Below are positions 17,801 through 25,370 of a stretch of DNA of 64,000 bases, piece after piece. The position numbers and the translations under genes are program-made. The stretch spans positions 1 to 64,000 of the forward strand of contig UQLN01000024.1 of the NCBI GenBank assembly GCA_900541965.1, written 5' to 3'. Numbering within the stretch: the stretch's first letter is position 1; every line of letters starts with the position of its first letter. Source of the DNA: an uncultured Parabacteroides sp. Its GTDB lineage: Bacteria; Bacteroidota; Bacteroidia; Bacteroidales; Tannerellaceae. A model generated the notes under the pieces. That model was not told the origin of the DNA and made no database searches. It worked only from the letters and a program-made list of their open reading frames with translations.

Positions 17801-18550
17801 TTAGTTGGATTTCTTCCCCTGATTAGCTACAGCTTCCATCAATTTCTTGATTTCTTCCGGGTCGCCAAGGAAGTAGTCGTTTGTCAGGTTTTGGTTTCCA
17901 TCGAACTCGAATACATAAGGTACGGCTGTTGGCAGGTTCAGATGCACGATTTCATCATCCGGAATATTCTTCAGGTATTTAATGATACCGCGCAAACTGT
18001 TGCCATGGGCGGCAACCAATATCTCGTCTGCCGTTTCGAGTGAAGGGAATATCACCTCTTTCCAATAAGGCAAAATCCGGTTTACCGTATCTTTGAGCGA
18101 TTCCGTACGGGGCAATTCGTTGTCTGGTACATCCTTGTAGCGGAGTTCGAAGCGGGGATTGCGCGGGTCATCTTCTTTTAGGGGAAGAGGGGCGATGTCG
18201 TAACTGCGGCGCCAGATAAGTACTTGCTCGTCTCCGTACTTTTCGGCGGTTTCGCTCTTGTTCAATCCTTGTAGCGATCCGTAATGTTTCTCGTTCAGCC
18301 GCCAGCTTTTCTCTACGGGTATCCAATCCTGGTCCATACGGTCCAGCACACAGTTTAAAGTCTTTACTGCACGTTTCAGATAAGAAGTATAGGCTTTATC
18401 AAACTTAAATCCTTTTTCTTTCAGCAAATTGCCGGCTTTGGTAGCTTCTTCAACCCCCTTGGGGGTGAGGTCTACATCAGTCCATCCGGTAAAACGGTTC
18501 TCTTTGTTCCAGGTGCTTTCGCCATGGCGAAGCAATACGATTCTTTTCAT
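17801..18550 (-). CDS. gpmA: 2,3-bisphosphoglycerate-dependent phosphoglycerate mutase
   Basis: This 249-residue enzyme interconverts 3- and 2-phosphoglycerate in glycolysis and gluconeogenesis. The phosphohistidine motif is LLRHGESTWNKENRFTGW (His9 region), with the second active-site His in ILVAAHGNSLRGIIKYL. The segment RSYDIAPLPLKEDDPRNP is typical of dPGM. It is a single gene on the minus strand, with the NikR-like regulator diverging 127 bp away. Confidence 0.97.
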   Translation of the reverse strand: MKRIVLLRHGESTWNKENRFTGWTDVDLTPKGVEEATKAGNLLKEKGFKFDKAYTSYLKRAVKTLNCVLDRMDQDWIPVEKSWRLNEKHYGSLQGLNKSETAEKYGDEQVLIWRRSYDIAPLPLKEDDPRNPRFELRYKDVPDNELPRTESLKDTVNRILPYWKEVIFPSLETADEILVAAHGNSLRGIIKYLKNIPDDEIVHLNLPTAVPYVFEFDGNQNLTNDYFLGDPEEIKKLMEAVANQGKKSN

Positions 18551-18677
18551 TTTTTCTTATTTAGTTATGACTGTTCCATCTGATTATATAACAAGCCGTG
18601 AAGAGGAAAAGATTCGTATTACAGAAGTTTTCCATAAAAATATATATCTTTACCGCCGGTTTAAAAACATTAGCTAT

Positions 18678-19079
18678 ATGGCTTTGAAGCGTTTTGGAGT
18701 TTCTTTGGAAGATAATTTACTGGAATCGCTGGACCAGTATGTGAATGAGAATGGTTTTGCCAACCGTTCCCAGGCGATCCGTTTCCTGATAGAAAAGAAC
18801 GTTGCAGAGAAGAAATGGCAATGCAACCATATCGTAGCCGGTACCATCATCATTATGTACGACCAGGTACGTAAAGAGATCGCCTCCCGGATAACAGCCA
18901 TCCAGCAGGGGTATCAGGATGTGATACTTTCATCTTCCCAATATTATGTGAATCGTAATTTTTGCCTGCATATTGTAACGGTTATGGGGACTGCAAGCCG
19001 CTTGACCGAACTTGCCGACAAGTTGACAACAATTAAGGGAATAAAACATGGCAAGTTGGTAATGAGCCGTGCCGATTGA
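18678..19079 (+). CDS. NikR-family ribbon-helix-helix regulator lacking most nickel ligands
   Basis: This 133-residue protein has the NikR layout: an N-terminal ribbon-helix-helix (RFGVSLEDNLLESLDQYV, then NRSQAIRFLIEK) and a C-terminal ACT-like sensing domain ending in GIKHGKL. In E. coli NikR the high-affinity nickel site is His76, His87, His89 and Cys95. Aligned by hand, the first three positions here are Gln77, Gln88 and Tyr90, and only Cys96 remains. It is therefore probably not a nickel sensor of the E. coli type. A perfect inverted repeat with NikR-operator geometry lies 20 bp downstream, before a TonB receptor gene that it likely controls. I chose ATG 18678 from family length. Confidence 0.88.
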   Translation: MALKRFGVSLEDNLLESLDQYVNENGFANRSQAIRFLIEKNVAEKKWQCNHIVAGTIIIMYDQVRKEIASRITAIQQGYQDVILSSSQYYVNRNFCLHIVTVMGTASRLTELADKLTTIKGIKHGKLVMSRAD

Positions 19080-19098
19080 CTATTTTTTTACATCTATG

Positions 19099-19126
19099 GT
19101 AACACCTTTTTGATTAATCGTGTTAC
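19099..19126. promoter_or_regulatory. Candidate operator of the NikR-like regulator
   Basis: GTAACA, 16 bp, TGTTAC is a perfect inverted repeat that extends to 7 bp arms (GTAACAC and GTGTTAC). The half-site size and 16-bp spacing equal those of the known NikR operator GTATGA-N16-TCATAC, with a changed sequence. It lies between the regulator stop and the receptor ATG at 19167. Confidence 0.6.
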
Positions 19127-19166
19127 TTCTGAACTGAATGTATTGATAAAACTATTTGAATATTAT

Positions 19167-21050
19167 ATGAAAAAAGAAATGTTATTTGTGGCGGGACTTT
19201 TATCGGGTGTTTCTGCTTTTGCATCAGACCCTGCCGCTATAGACAGTTTGATTAATCTGAAAGGTGTAGTTGTTTCTGCAAATAGGATTAATGTGAACCG
19301 GAATAGTGTTCCGCTGACTATTTCCGTTATCGACAGGGATGAAATAGAGGCAAGCAGTGAGTCGGCCCTGCTTCCGGTGTTATCGGAGCGTGTACCCGGA
19401 TTGTTTGTCACGCAAAAGGGTATTACCGGATTCGGTGTCTCGGCAGGTTCGGCCGGAACTGTAAATATCCGTGGGGTAGGGAGCGGTAATAAAGTATTAA
19501 TGTTGTTTGACGGCCAGCCACAATGGGCAGGTGTGTTCGGGCATTCATTGCCGGATACGTATGTGGCTTCGGATGTGGACAGGGTGGAAGTCATACGCGG
19601 GCCGGGGTCTTTACTGTATGGTTCCAATGCAATGGGAGGAGTGGTCAATATCATTACCCGCAGGCATAAGCAAGAGGGAAGACGTACGCAGGCCCGTGTC
19701 ATGTACGGCTCTTTCAATACTCAAAAATATATGGTTAATAATGGGTATAATATCGGTAAGTTCAGTAGCTTTATCTCTATAAACCACGACCGTACAGACG
19801 GTCATAGGCCTAATTCGGATTTCCATATTACGAATGGTTTTGCCAATTTGGGATATACGGTAAACGACCGTTATAAAGTGACCGGAGATGTGAGCCTCGC
19901 AAAATCGAAGTTCCAGAACCCGGGTAAAATAACAGCGCCGATATTGGATAATAAGATGGATATTCTTCGAGGAACCACATCTTTCGCGCTGGAAAATAAA
20001 TATGAGAAGATGAGTGGCGCTCTGCGTTTGTTTTATAACTGGGGAAACCATGAAATTAATGACGGATATAATCCGGGAGAAAAGCCGCTGACCTATTTAT
20101 TCCGTTCGGACGACCATAATGTAGGTGTCCTGCTTTATGAATCTTTCCGTCTGTTCAAAGGAAATACTTTTACGGTAGGTATCGATTATAAGAACTGGGG
20201 TGGACATGCATGGAATGATAATGATGACGGCAGCAAAAGTGAACTGGTTGATAAAACGGTAAATGAAACGGCCGGATATGTGATTATGCAGCAGGATTTG
20301 TTTGATATGTTGAGCCTGAATGCCGGTGTGCGCTATGAACATAACAGTACGTTCGGTGGCGAATGGGTCCCGCAAGGGGGTGTTACAGTGCGTCCCTTTG
20401 AAGGGAATACAATCCGTGCATCCGTATCCAAGGGATTCCGTAGTCCGAATATCCGTGAAATGTATATGTTTGGAGCTGCCAATCCGGATTTGAAACCGGA
20501 GAGTATGATTAATTACGAAGTTGCCGTCGGCCAACATTTTCTGGATGGAAACTTGTTTGCCGAGGTTACAGCATTCTATATCGATGGTAAGAATATGATT
20601 AGCTCGGTAAGTATCAATGGAGATAACCGTCCTCCGTTTAAGAATCGTAATGTGGGGACTTTCACTAATAAAGGAATTGAGTTTGAAGCACGTTACCAGA
20701 TTTGCAAGAACTTGAATGCAGATATGAATTATAGCTATTTGCATATGAGCAAGCCTATACCGGGAGCTCCTGAACATAAGTTTTATGCTGGGGCAACTTA
20801 TATGCCGGGGCGTTTTACTTTCAATGTAAGCGTACAGTCCATATTCGGATTATATACGGATGATGCCTGTACGAAGCAGGAAGATTTTACCACCTTGAAT
20901 GCAAAAGCCGCTTATCGTTTCGGTAGTCGTGATAAAGGTTTGAACCTGTTTGTGAAAGGTGAAAATCTGACGGCTACACGTTATTCGATTAATGATGGCT
21001 TTCCTATGCCTAAGGCAATTGTAATGGGGGGCATTGATGTTACATTTTAA
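19167..21050 (+). CDS. TonB-dependent outer membrane receptor
   Basis: This 627-residue protein has a signal peptide (MKKEMLFVAGLLSGVSAFAS), a plug domain (VVVSANRINVNRNSVPLTIS to EVIRGPGSLLYGSNAMGGVV) and a 22-strand-type barrel with the receptor signature YEVAVGQHFLDGNLFAEVTAFYI. The last residues, MGGIDVTF, match a C-terminal beta-signal. Size and plug resemble metal-chelate, vitamin B12 or siderophore receptors and not SusC. I chose ATG 19167 because the signal peptide starts there. Its placement behind a NikR-like gene and operator suggests uptake of a metal or metal complex, but the ligand is not readable. Confidence 0.93.
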   Translation: MKKEMLFVAGLLSGVSAFASDPAAIDSLINLKGVVVSANRINVNRNSVPLTISVIDRDEIEASSESALLPVLSERVPGLFVTQKGITGFGVSAGSAGTVNIRGVGSGNKVLMLFDGQPQWAGVFGHSLPDTYVASDVDRVEVIRGPGSLLYGSNAMGGVVNIITRRHKQEGRRTQARVMYGSFNTQKYMVNNGYNIGKFSSFISINHDRTDGHRPNSDFHITNGFANLGYTVNDRYKVTGDVSLAKSKFQNPGKITAPILDNKMDILRGTTSFALENKYEKMSGALRLFYNWGNHEINDGYNPGEKPLTYLFRSDDHNVGVLLYESFRLFKGNTFTVGIDYKNWGGHAWNDNDDGSKSELVDKTVNETAGYVIMQQDLFDMLSLNAGVRYEHNSTFGGEWVPQGGVTVRPFEGNTIRASVSKGFRSPNIREMYMFGAANPDLKPESMINYEVAVGQHFLDGNLFAEVTAFYIDGKNMISSVSINGDNRPPFKNRNVGTFTNKGIEFEARYQICKNLNADMNYSYLHMSKPIPGAPEHKFYAGATYMPGRFTFNVSVQSIFGLYTDDACTKQEDFTTLNAKAAYRFGSRDKGLNLFVKGENLTATRYSINDGFPMPKAIVMGGIDVTF

Positions 21051-21085
21051 ATAATACGGTTTATATTTTTTGCAGGTTTTATCGA

Positions 21086-21140
21086 ATGGGCATATATTGT
21101 GGCTGTGGTATGAAGTATACCGTCACGGTTATATGCCCAT
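21086..21140. repeat. Palindromic word array D in the 21051-21371 gap
   Basis: The arms ATGGGCATATA (21086-21096) and TATATGCCCAT (21130-21140) are perfect reverse complements. A central GGTAT-N5-ATACC lies at 21107-21121. The three elements are centred about 22 bp apart. No T tract follows. The rest of the 321-bp gap is AT-rich with no convincing gene. Confidence 0.7.
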
Positions 21141-21371
21141 ATCGTTTTATTTATATGTCGTGTATCCGGATTTATTTTCAAAAGTAATTGTTAATTTCTT
21201 TAAACTATGTTTTTTTGTTATCCATATCGGGATTTTATTGCTCTCCCGTAAATTAAATTCTGCGATTTCAGAAATCTTTGCTATTCTTAACCCGCTCCCG
21301 GAAATCCAAACAGCTTAGTTATTGGTTCTAATAAAAACTAATGGAATGAAAACAGTTTTAATATTTGAAGT

Positions 21372-22946
21372 ATGATACGAAAGCTTTTAATCCGGGATCT
21401 GACTTTGCGTGATGGTCAGCAATCAGCATTTGCAACTAGAATGACTCAGGAACAGATAGACAGAGTGCTTCCTTTTTATAAGGAAGCTGGTTTTTATGCA
21501 ATGGAAGTGTGGGGTGGAGCGGTACCTGATTCTATCATGCGTTATTTAGGTGAAAATCCTTGGGAGCGGCTGGAAAAAATTAAGTCGGCGATAGGAGACA
21601 GCTCTAAGCTTACTGCACTTTCAAGAGGGCGTAATTTATTTGGATACAATCCTTATCCGGATCATATAATCAAAGGCTTTTGCCGTAACTCGATGGAGGC
21701 GGGATTAGATATTATGCGGATATTTGATGCATTAAATGATGTGGATAATATTAAATCCACCGTGCGTTATGTAAAGAGGTTCGGGGGACTTGCCGATTGT
21801 GCAATCTGTTATACGATAGATCCTCATTTTTCTGCTACCGAAAGAATAAAAGCGGCCTTGCACGGGCATCCGTTGCCTAAGCCTGTTTTTACGAATGAGT
21901 ATTTTCTGGATAAAGCCCGTCAACTGGAAGAACTCGGTGCTGATATGGTGACAATAAAAGATATTAGCGGATTGATGCCACCGGCAAGATGTGCCGAATT
22001 GATTCGTCTTTTCAAAAGGAACCTGAAGGTTCCGGTAGATTTCCATACACATTGTACGCCTGGATATGGTTTGGCTTCCGTACTGGCGGCTATAGTGAAC
22101 GGTGTCGATATTGTGGATACGAATATCTGGTATTTTGCCGGTGGCCCAGCTGCTCCGGCGGTGGAATTGGTTTATATCTTTTGTAAGAAGTTGGGGATTG
22201 AGTTGGATATTAATATGGAAGCCGTAGCTAAAATCAATGGCGAGTTGCATAAGATAAGGAAAGAATTATCAGCCTTTGATACGGCACATCAGTTTCCAAA
22301 AGCTTTTAATCCTTTGACCGACAGGATGCCTACCGAAATCGATCGCTTTTTTAATGATGCGATTGATGCTGCCCGGAAAGACAAAGAGAGTGATATGCTT
22401 CTTTTCTGCCGTGCAATTGAAGAGTATTTTAATTTTCCGGAACCGAATGAATTAGTAAAGGATGCACAAATCCCTGCAGGAATGTATGCCGGTATAGTGA
22501 CCCAATTGAAGCAGATGGGGCAGATCGATTTGTTAGAAAAAGCGATGTCGCTGATACCACAAGTGCGTATGGACGCAGGCTTGCCTCCGTTGGTAACGCC
22601 AACCAGCCAAATAATCGGAACGCAGGCAATCACCAGTGCATTGAATATAGAGCAGAATAAACCGATGTACGACAATCCGTCGTATCAGTTTATCGCATTG
22701 GTTAAGGGGGAATATGGAAAAACTCCGATACCGATCGACCCGGAGTTCCGTTTGAAAATAACAGGTTCCCGTGACGAAGTCCCTTATGACCCGTCGGAAT
22801 ATGAGATGCAGAAAAATCCGGTATTGGAAGAAACCGGCATATTACTTGCCGAAAATGAAAAAGAAGTTCTGCTGTTGGAGTTATTCCCGATGATGGCTGA
22901 ACGCTTTTTGATTAAACGGAAGAAGAGACGGGAAGAAATTAGATGA
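21372..22946 (+). CDS. Carboxyltransferase, oxaloacetate decarboxylase alpha/pyruvate carboxylase B-like, without biotin domain
   Basis: This 524-residue protein has an HMGL-type TIM barrel (RDLTLRDGQQSAFATRM near residue 8, metal site FHTHCTPGYG) followed by the conserved PYC/OADA domain (MDAGLPPLVTPTSQIIGTQA). Lys196 in TIKDISG matches the carbamylated catalytic lysine. Family members move a carboxyl group between oxaloacetate or pyruvate and biotin. The protein ends at residue 524 with no biotin-acceptor MKM motif, so the biotin carrier must be encoded elsewhere. It is monocistronic here; partners for a sodium-pumping decarboxylase are not in the window. Confidence 0.93.
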   Translation: MIRKLLIRDLTLRDGQQSAFATRMTQEQIDRVLPFYKEAGFYAMEVWGGAVPDSIMRYLGENPWERLEKIKSAIGDSSKLTALSRGRNLFGYNPYPDHIIKGFCRNSMEAGLDIMRIFDALNDVDNIKSTVRYVKRFGGLADCAICYTIDPHFSATERIKAALHGHPLPKPVFTNEYFLDKARQLEELGADMVTIKDISGLMPPARCAELIRLFKRNLKVPVDFHTHCTPGYGLASVLAAIVNGVDIVDTNIWYFAGGPAAPAVELVYIFCKKLGIELDINMEAVAKINGELHKIRKELSAFDTAHQFPKAFNPLTDRMPTEIDRFFNDAIDAARKDKESDMLLFCRAIEEYFNFPEPNELVKDAQIPAGMYAGIVTQLKQMGQIDLLEKAMSLIPQVRMDAGLPPLVTPTSQIIGTQAITSALNIEQNKPMYDNPSYQFIALVKGEYGKTPIPIDPEFRLKITGSRDEVPYDPSEYEMQKNPVLEETGILLAENEKEVLLLELFPMMAERFLIKRKKRREEIR

Positions 22947-23017
22947 ATGTATATTTTTGACAATCAGCCATTCTGAAAAGAATCGTATAAAAATGAAAAA
23001 GAAATATGTATGAATGC

Positions 23018-23048
23018 TTGCATATTTCAAATAAACCATCTACTTTTG
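23018..23048 (+). promoter_or_regulatory. Promoter of the tRNA-Ser genes
   Basis: TTG at 23018-23020, a 20-bp spacer, then TACTTTTG at 23041-23048 is a full match to the Bacteroidales promoter consensus. The first tRNA starts 18 bp after the -7 box. Confidence 0.8.
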
Positions 23049-23066
23049 CACCCGTCTTCGAGACAA

Positions 23067-23151
23067 GGAAAGATGGCAGAGTGGTCGATTGCGGCGGTCT
23101 TGAAAACCGTTGAACTGAGAGGTTCCCGGGGTTCGAATCCCTGTCTTTCCG
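23067..23151 (+). tRNA. tRNA-Ser (anticodon UGA)
   Basis: The acceptor stem is GGAAAGA/TCTTTCC, the anticodon loop CTTGAAA places TGA at 23101-23103, and the T arm has GGTTCGAATCC. A long variable arm is present, as expected for serine tRNA. CCA is not encoded. Confidence 0.96.
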
Positions 23152-23158
23152 CAGAGAA

Positions 23159-23192
23159 GCCATTGGAAATGAAATTTTCCAGTGGCTTTTTT
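23159..23192 (+). terminator. Terminator between the two tRNA-Ser genes
   Basis: A stem of GCCATTGGAAAT against ATTTTCCAGTGGC is followed by six T residues. It would limit or tune read-through from the first tRNA into the second. Confidence 0.7.
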
Positions 23193-23213
23193 AAAAAGAG
23201 AAACAACCGGAAT

Positions 23214-23301
23214 GGAGAGATGCTCGAGTGGTTGAAGAGGCACGCCTGGAAAGCGTGTAAACCCCTAAAGGGTTTCGCGGGTTCGAATCCCGCTCTCTCC
23301 G
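23214..23301 (+). tRNA. tRNA-Ser (anticodon GGA)
   Basis: The acceptor stem is GGAGAGA/TCTCTCC, the loop CTGGAAA places GGA at 23248-23250, and a long variable arm (AACCCCTAAAGGGTT) is followed by a standard T arm. CCA is not encoded. It lies 62 bp after the first tRNA-Ser. Confidence 0.96.
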
Positions 23302-23334
23302 CAAAGTGTACTAAAAGGTGTTTATGATATGTGT

Positions 23335-23376
23335 AGACTAGAACAGGTACCAAACTGTTTTAGTCTTTATTATTTT
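23335..23376 (+). terminator. Terminator after the tRNA pair
   Basis: A 12-bp stem (AGACTAGAACAG and CTGTTTTAGTCT, one G-U pair) with an 8-nt loop is followed by TTATTATTTT. The tail overlaps the end of the converging lipoprotein gene. Confidence 0.75.
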
Positions 23377-24041
23377 GTATTATAGAGAAGTTCATTGCAG
23401 AATTTGGTGATGGACTCGTCAATATCCGGACGAAGCTTGTCCAGGATTTTTTCCCAGTCTTTAATGGTTCCATCGCAATTATCAGAGATGCATTTTATGC
23501 AATAAAAGGGGATGTTATGGCTGTCGGCATAATTTGCTATTGCATAAGCTTCCATTTCAAAGATATATTTCTTGTTTTGAAGTTTTTTATAAAGTTCAGA
23601 AGATATATCAATGAACTGGTCGCTTGTCAGTACACCTTCGGCATGAGGGTAATTTTTAAATAAGTCCATTGATAATATTCCGTTTGAATAAACGGTAGTG
23701 TGTTTTTCAAAGTCTTTGTCTATGTATGTGTCTCCTTGAAAAATTTTATCAGGAATAACAATTGAACCAATGGGAAAGTGAGGTGAACCGCATGTCCCGA
23801 TGTTTAGTATGATATATTGAGACTTGTTTATTTGTAAGGAATCGAAATAGTAACTTAGTGTCATCAATGCGTTTAGTTTTCCGATTCCGGTATAAAGTAC
23901 CTCTATTCTACTGTCTGTGGGGACATAATTGCTTTCGTTTTCGTCAGCAATTACGACTAATATTTTGCTCTGTTCTCTTATTGCTTCTTTGGTGCAACTT
24001 AAGAGAACAGGTATTAAAATAATGAAAAATAAATTCTTCAT
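23370..24041 (-). CDS. Lipoprotein with an MTA/SAH nucleosidase-like (phosphorylase superfamily) domain
   Basis: This 223-residue protein has a lipoprotein signal (MKNLFFIILIPVLLSC, Cys16). The rest resembles 5'-methylthioadenosine/S-adenosylhomocysteine nucleosidase: TGIGKLNA near residue 51, LNIGTCGS near 79, FEMEAYAIA at 161-169, and KCISDNCDG at 183-191. E. coli MTAN has VEMEATAIA and RAISDVAD at the matching places, so the ribose-binding Glu and catalytic Asp (Asp187) appear present. The family cleaves nucleosides in the cytosol, so a lipid-anchored, exported copy is unusual. It is predicted to sit in the periplasm or on the surface, and follows the lipoprotein gene at 24090 by 48 bp. 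Confidence 0.82.
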   Translation of the reverse strand: MKNLFFIILIPVLLSCTKEAIREQSKILVVIADENESNYVPTDSRIEVLYTGIGKLNALMTLSYYFDSLQINKSQYIILNIGTCGSPHFPIGSIVIPDKIFQGDTYIDKDFEKHTTVYSNGILSMDLFKNYPHAEGVLTSDQFIDISSELYKKLQNKKYIFEMEAYAIANYADSHNIPFYCIKCISDNCDGTIKDWEKILDKLRPDIDESITKFCNELLYNTK

Positions 24042-24089
24042 GATGGGGTAATATCTTTAAAGGTTAAAGTTCTATTGAGGTCTTTATTG

Positions 24090-25037
24090 TTAGATTTTAC
24101 TGCGGCAAGCGGCCCAATGGAAGATTACCTGCTTATTTTTAAAATCGTTATGGGTATGAAAATAAGCATGGATGGAACTCAAACTGTTTCCTATTGCATA
24201 AACTCTGCTTATATCATTCAGATTATCATCGGCTGAATTAGTTGTGTAGGGGAAGATAACAATATCTTCGTTGTTATTATTTTGATACACTTTCAATATT
24301 TGTCTGGTGCTATTGAGGTTAATATCCGGAAGTTCTTTATCAAATCCGCCGATTTTGTAATCGCTGGTATTACCCATATCTACGCTTTCAAATTTTGTGG
24401 CGTAAATATAATGCTCTTTGCTGGTACCGGTTTGGTTTACGGTATCCTGTCCCAAAGCTATGTTGGGAATAATATCCATATTTAAAAATTTTCCTTCTCC
24501 AACATAGAAATTTACAGCGCTCAAATCTTTCGTGGCTGCTCTATTGGTCATATAACCATGCCCCGTGATAAAAACATTTACAATTGGGGTGATGGTGTTC
24601 TTTTTTTCAGTCAACTTCTCCGTGCTACGGCTTACATAGATATGCATCATACTTCCATCATTGTATTCGTCCCACTTTATTTCAAGGCTATTTTTAGTCA
24701 GGTTTAATATATTCATATCCCATGCATCCGAATTGTCGACATATACGGCATGTATAACTTTCTCCGCCGGATTATAGGTATATGTACAATAATCTATTTT
24801 GTTATCCTTATCATCCAATGCTTTAAGGGTATAGAAGTGGGTATTGTCTATAATCACATATTTGAATTCATCAAAATCTTTGACTTCCTGTCCTTTGTAA
24901 AAGACTTTGTCTACATGCCATATTCCTGTTAAAGTTAAGCTCTCATTTTGGTCTTCATTAGATTTGTGACATGCTGCAAGGCTTATACAGAATAGAATCA
25001 GCAATAAAGTTTTACCTAAAAGATTAAAATTTTTCAT
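24090..25037 (-). CDS. Lipoprotein with a lipocalin-like N-terminal part and a GHG/HWAACRS C-terminal part
   Basis: This 315-residue protein has a lipobox LAAC (Cys23). Residues 35-140 look like the small lipocalin-type domain common in Bacteroidales lipoproteins (TLTGIWHVDKVFYKGQEV). The C-terminal part has FITGHGYMTNR (His160) and ends in VIFHWAACRSKI (Cys311). This His-then-Cys pattern recalls the Stv putative adhesin domain of polymorphic toxins and, more distantly, CHAT/caspase-like folds. I recall those motifs and have not verified them by search. It is the first gene of a two-gene operon with the nucleosidase-like lipoprotein. Function is unknown. Confidence 0.75.
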   Translation of the reverse strand: MKNFNLLGKTLLLILFCISLAACHKSNEDQNESLTLTGIWHVDKVFYKGQEVKDFDEFKYVIIDNTHFYTLKALDDKDNKIDYCTYTYNPAEKVIHAVYVDNSDAWDMNILNLTKNSLEIKWDEYNDGSMMHIYVSRSTEKLTEKKNTITPIVNVFITGHGYMTNRAATKDLSAVNFYVGEGKFLNMDIIPNIALGQDTVNQTGTSKEHYIYATKFESVDMGNTSDYKIGGFDKELPDINLNSTRQILKVYQNNNNEDIVIFPYTTNSADDNLNDISRVYAIGNSLSSIHAYFHTHNDFKNKQVIFHWAACRSKI

Positions 25038-25253
25038 TGTTCTAAAGTTTAAGAATAAATTGGTTTTTAAGAAAACACAGGGTTTATTTGTTAAAATATA
25101 ATCAGTATATAAAAACTTCAGGCAAATGTAATCATATTTTTTAGAAATAAAAGTGTTAATATGTTTCTGTAAATCAGTTGTATAAGAGCAATGGTTGTGA
25201 AGGCTTTAATTTTCAGTAGGTCAAGAATAGAAATGTTGTTTCCAAAATCAATA

Positions 25254-25345
25254 TTATTTTGTTTGTTTTTCCGGATTATAACTATGGTTTTCCAAAATCA
25301 TAGTTATGAATCGGTGAAAACATAACTATGATTATTTGGAACCGG
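25254..25345. repeat. Palindromic word array B in the 25038-25370 gap
   Basis: ATAACTATG occurs at 25278-25286, as its reverse complement at 25299-25307, and again forward at 25322-25330, with centres 21-23 bp apart. A fourth imperfect palindrome (AAAAT-N7-ATTTT) is centred about 20 bp before the first word. It lies downstream of the SLC13 gene and upstream of the lipoprotein operon. No gene or standard terminator was seen elsewhere in this 333-bp gap. Confidence 0.75.
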
Positions 25346-25370
25346 TATCTTATGTCGTGCTATATTAAGC

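Noticed and set aside
21070..21318. An 82-codon open frame after the TonB receptor
   Set aside because: It runs across the inverted-repeat array D and shows no family features.
23370..25037. A mobile island integrated at the tRNA-Ser pair
   Set aside because: No integrase, no direct repeat of the tRNA end and no clear composition break; only the position beside a tRNA suggests it.
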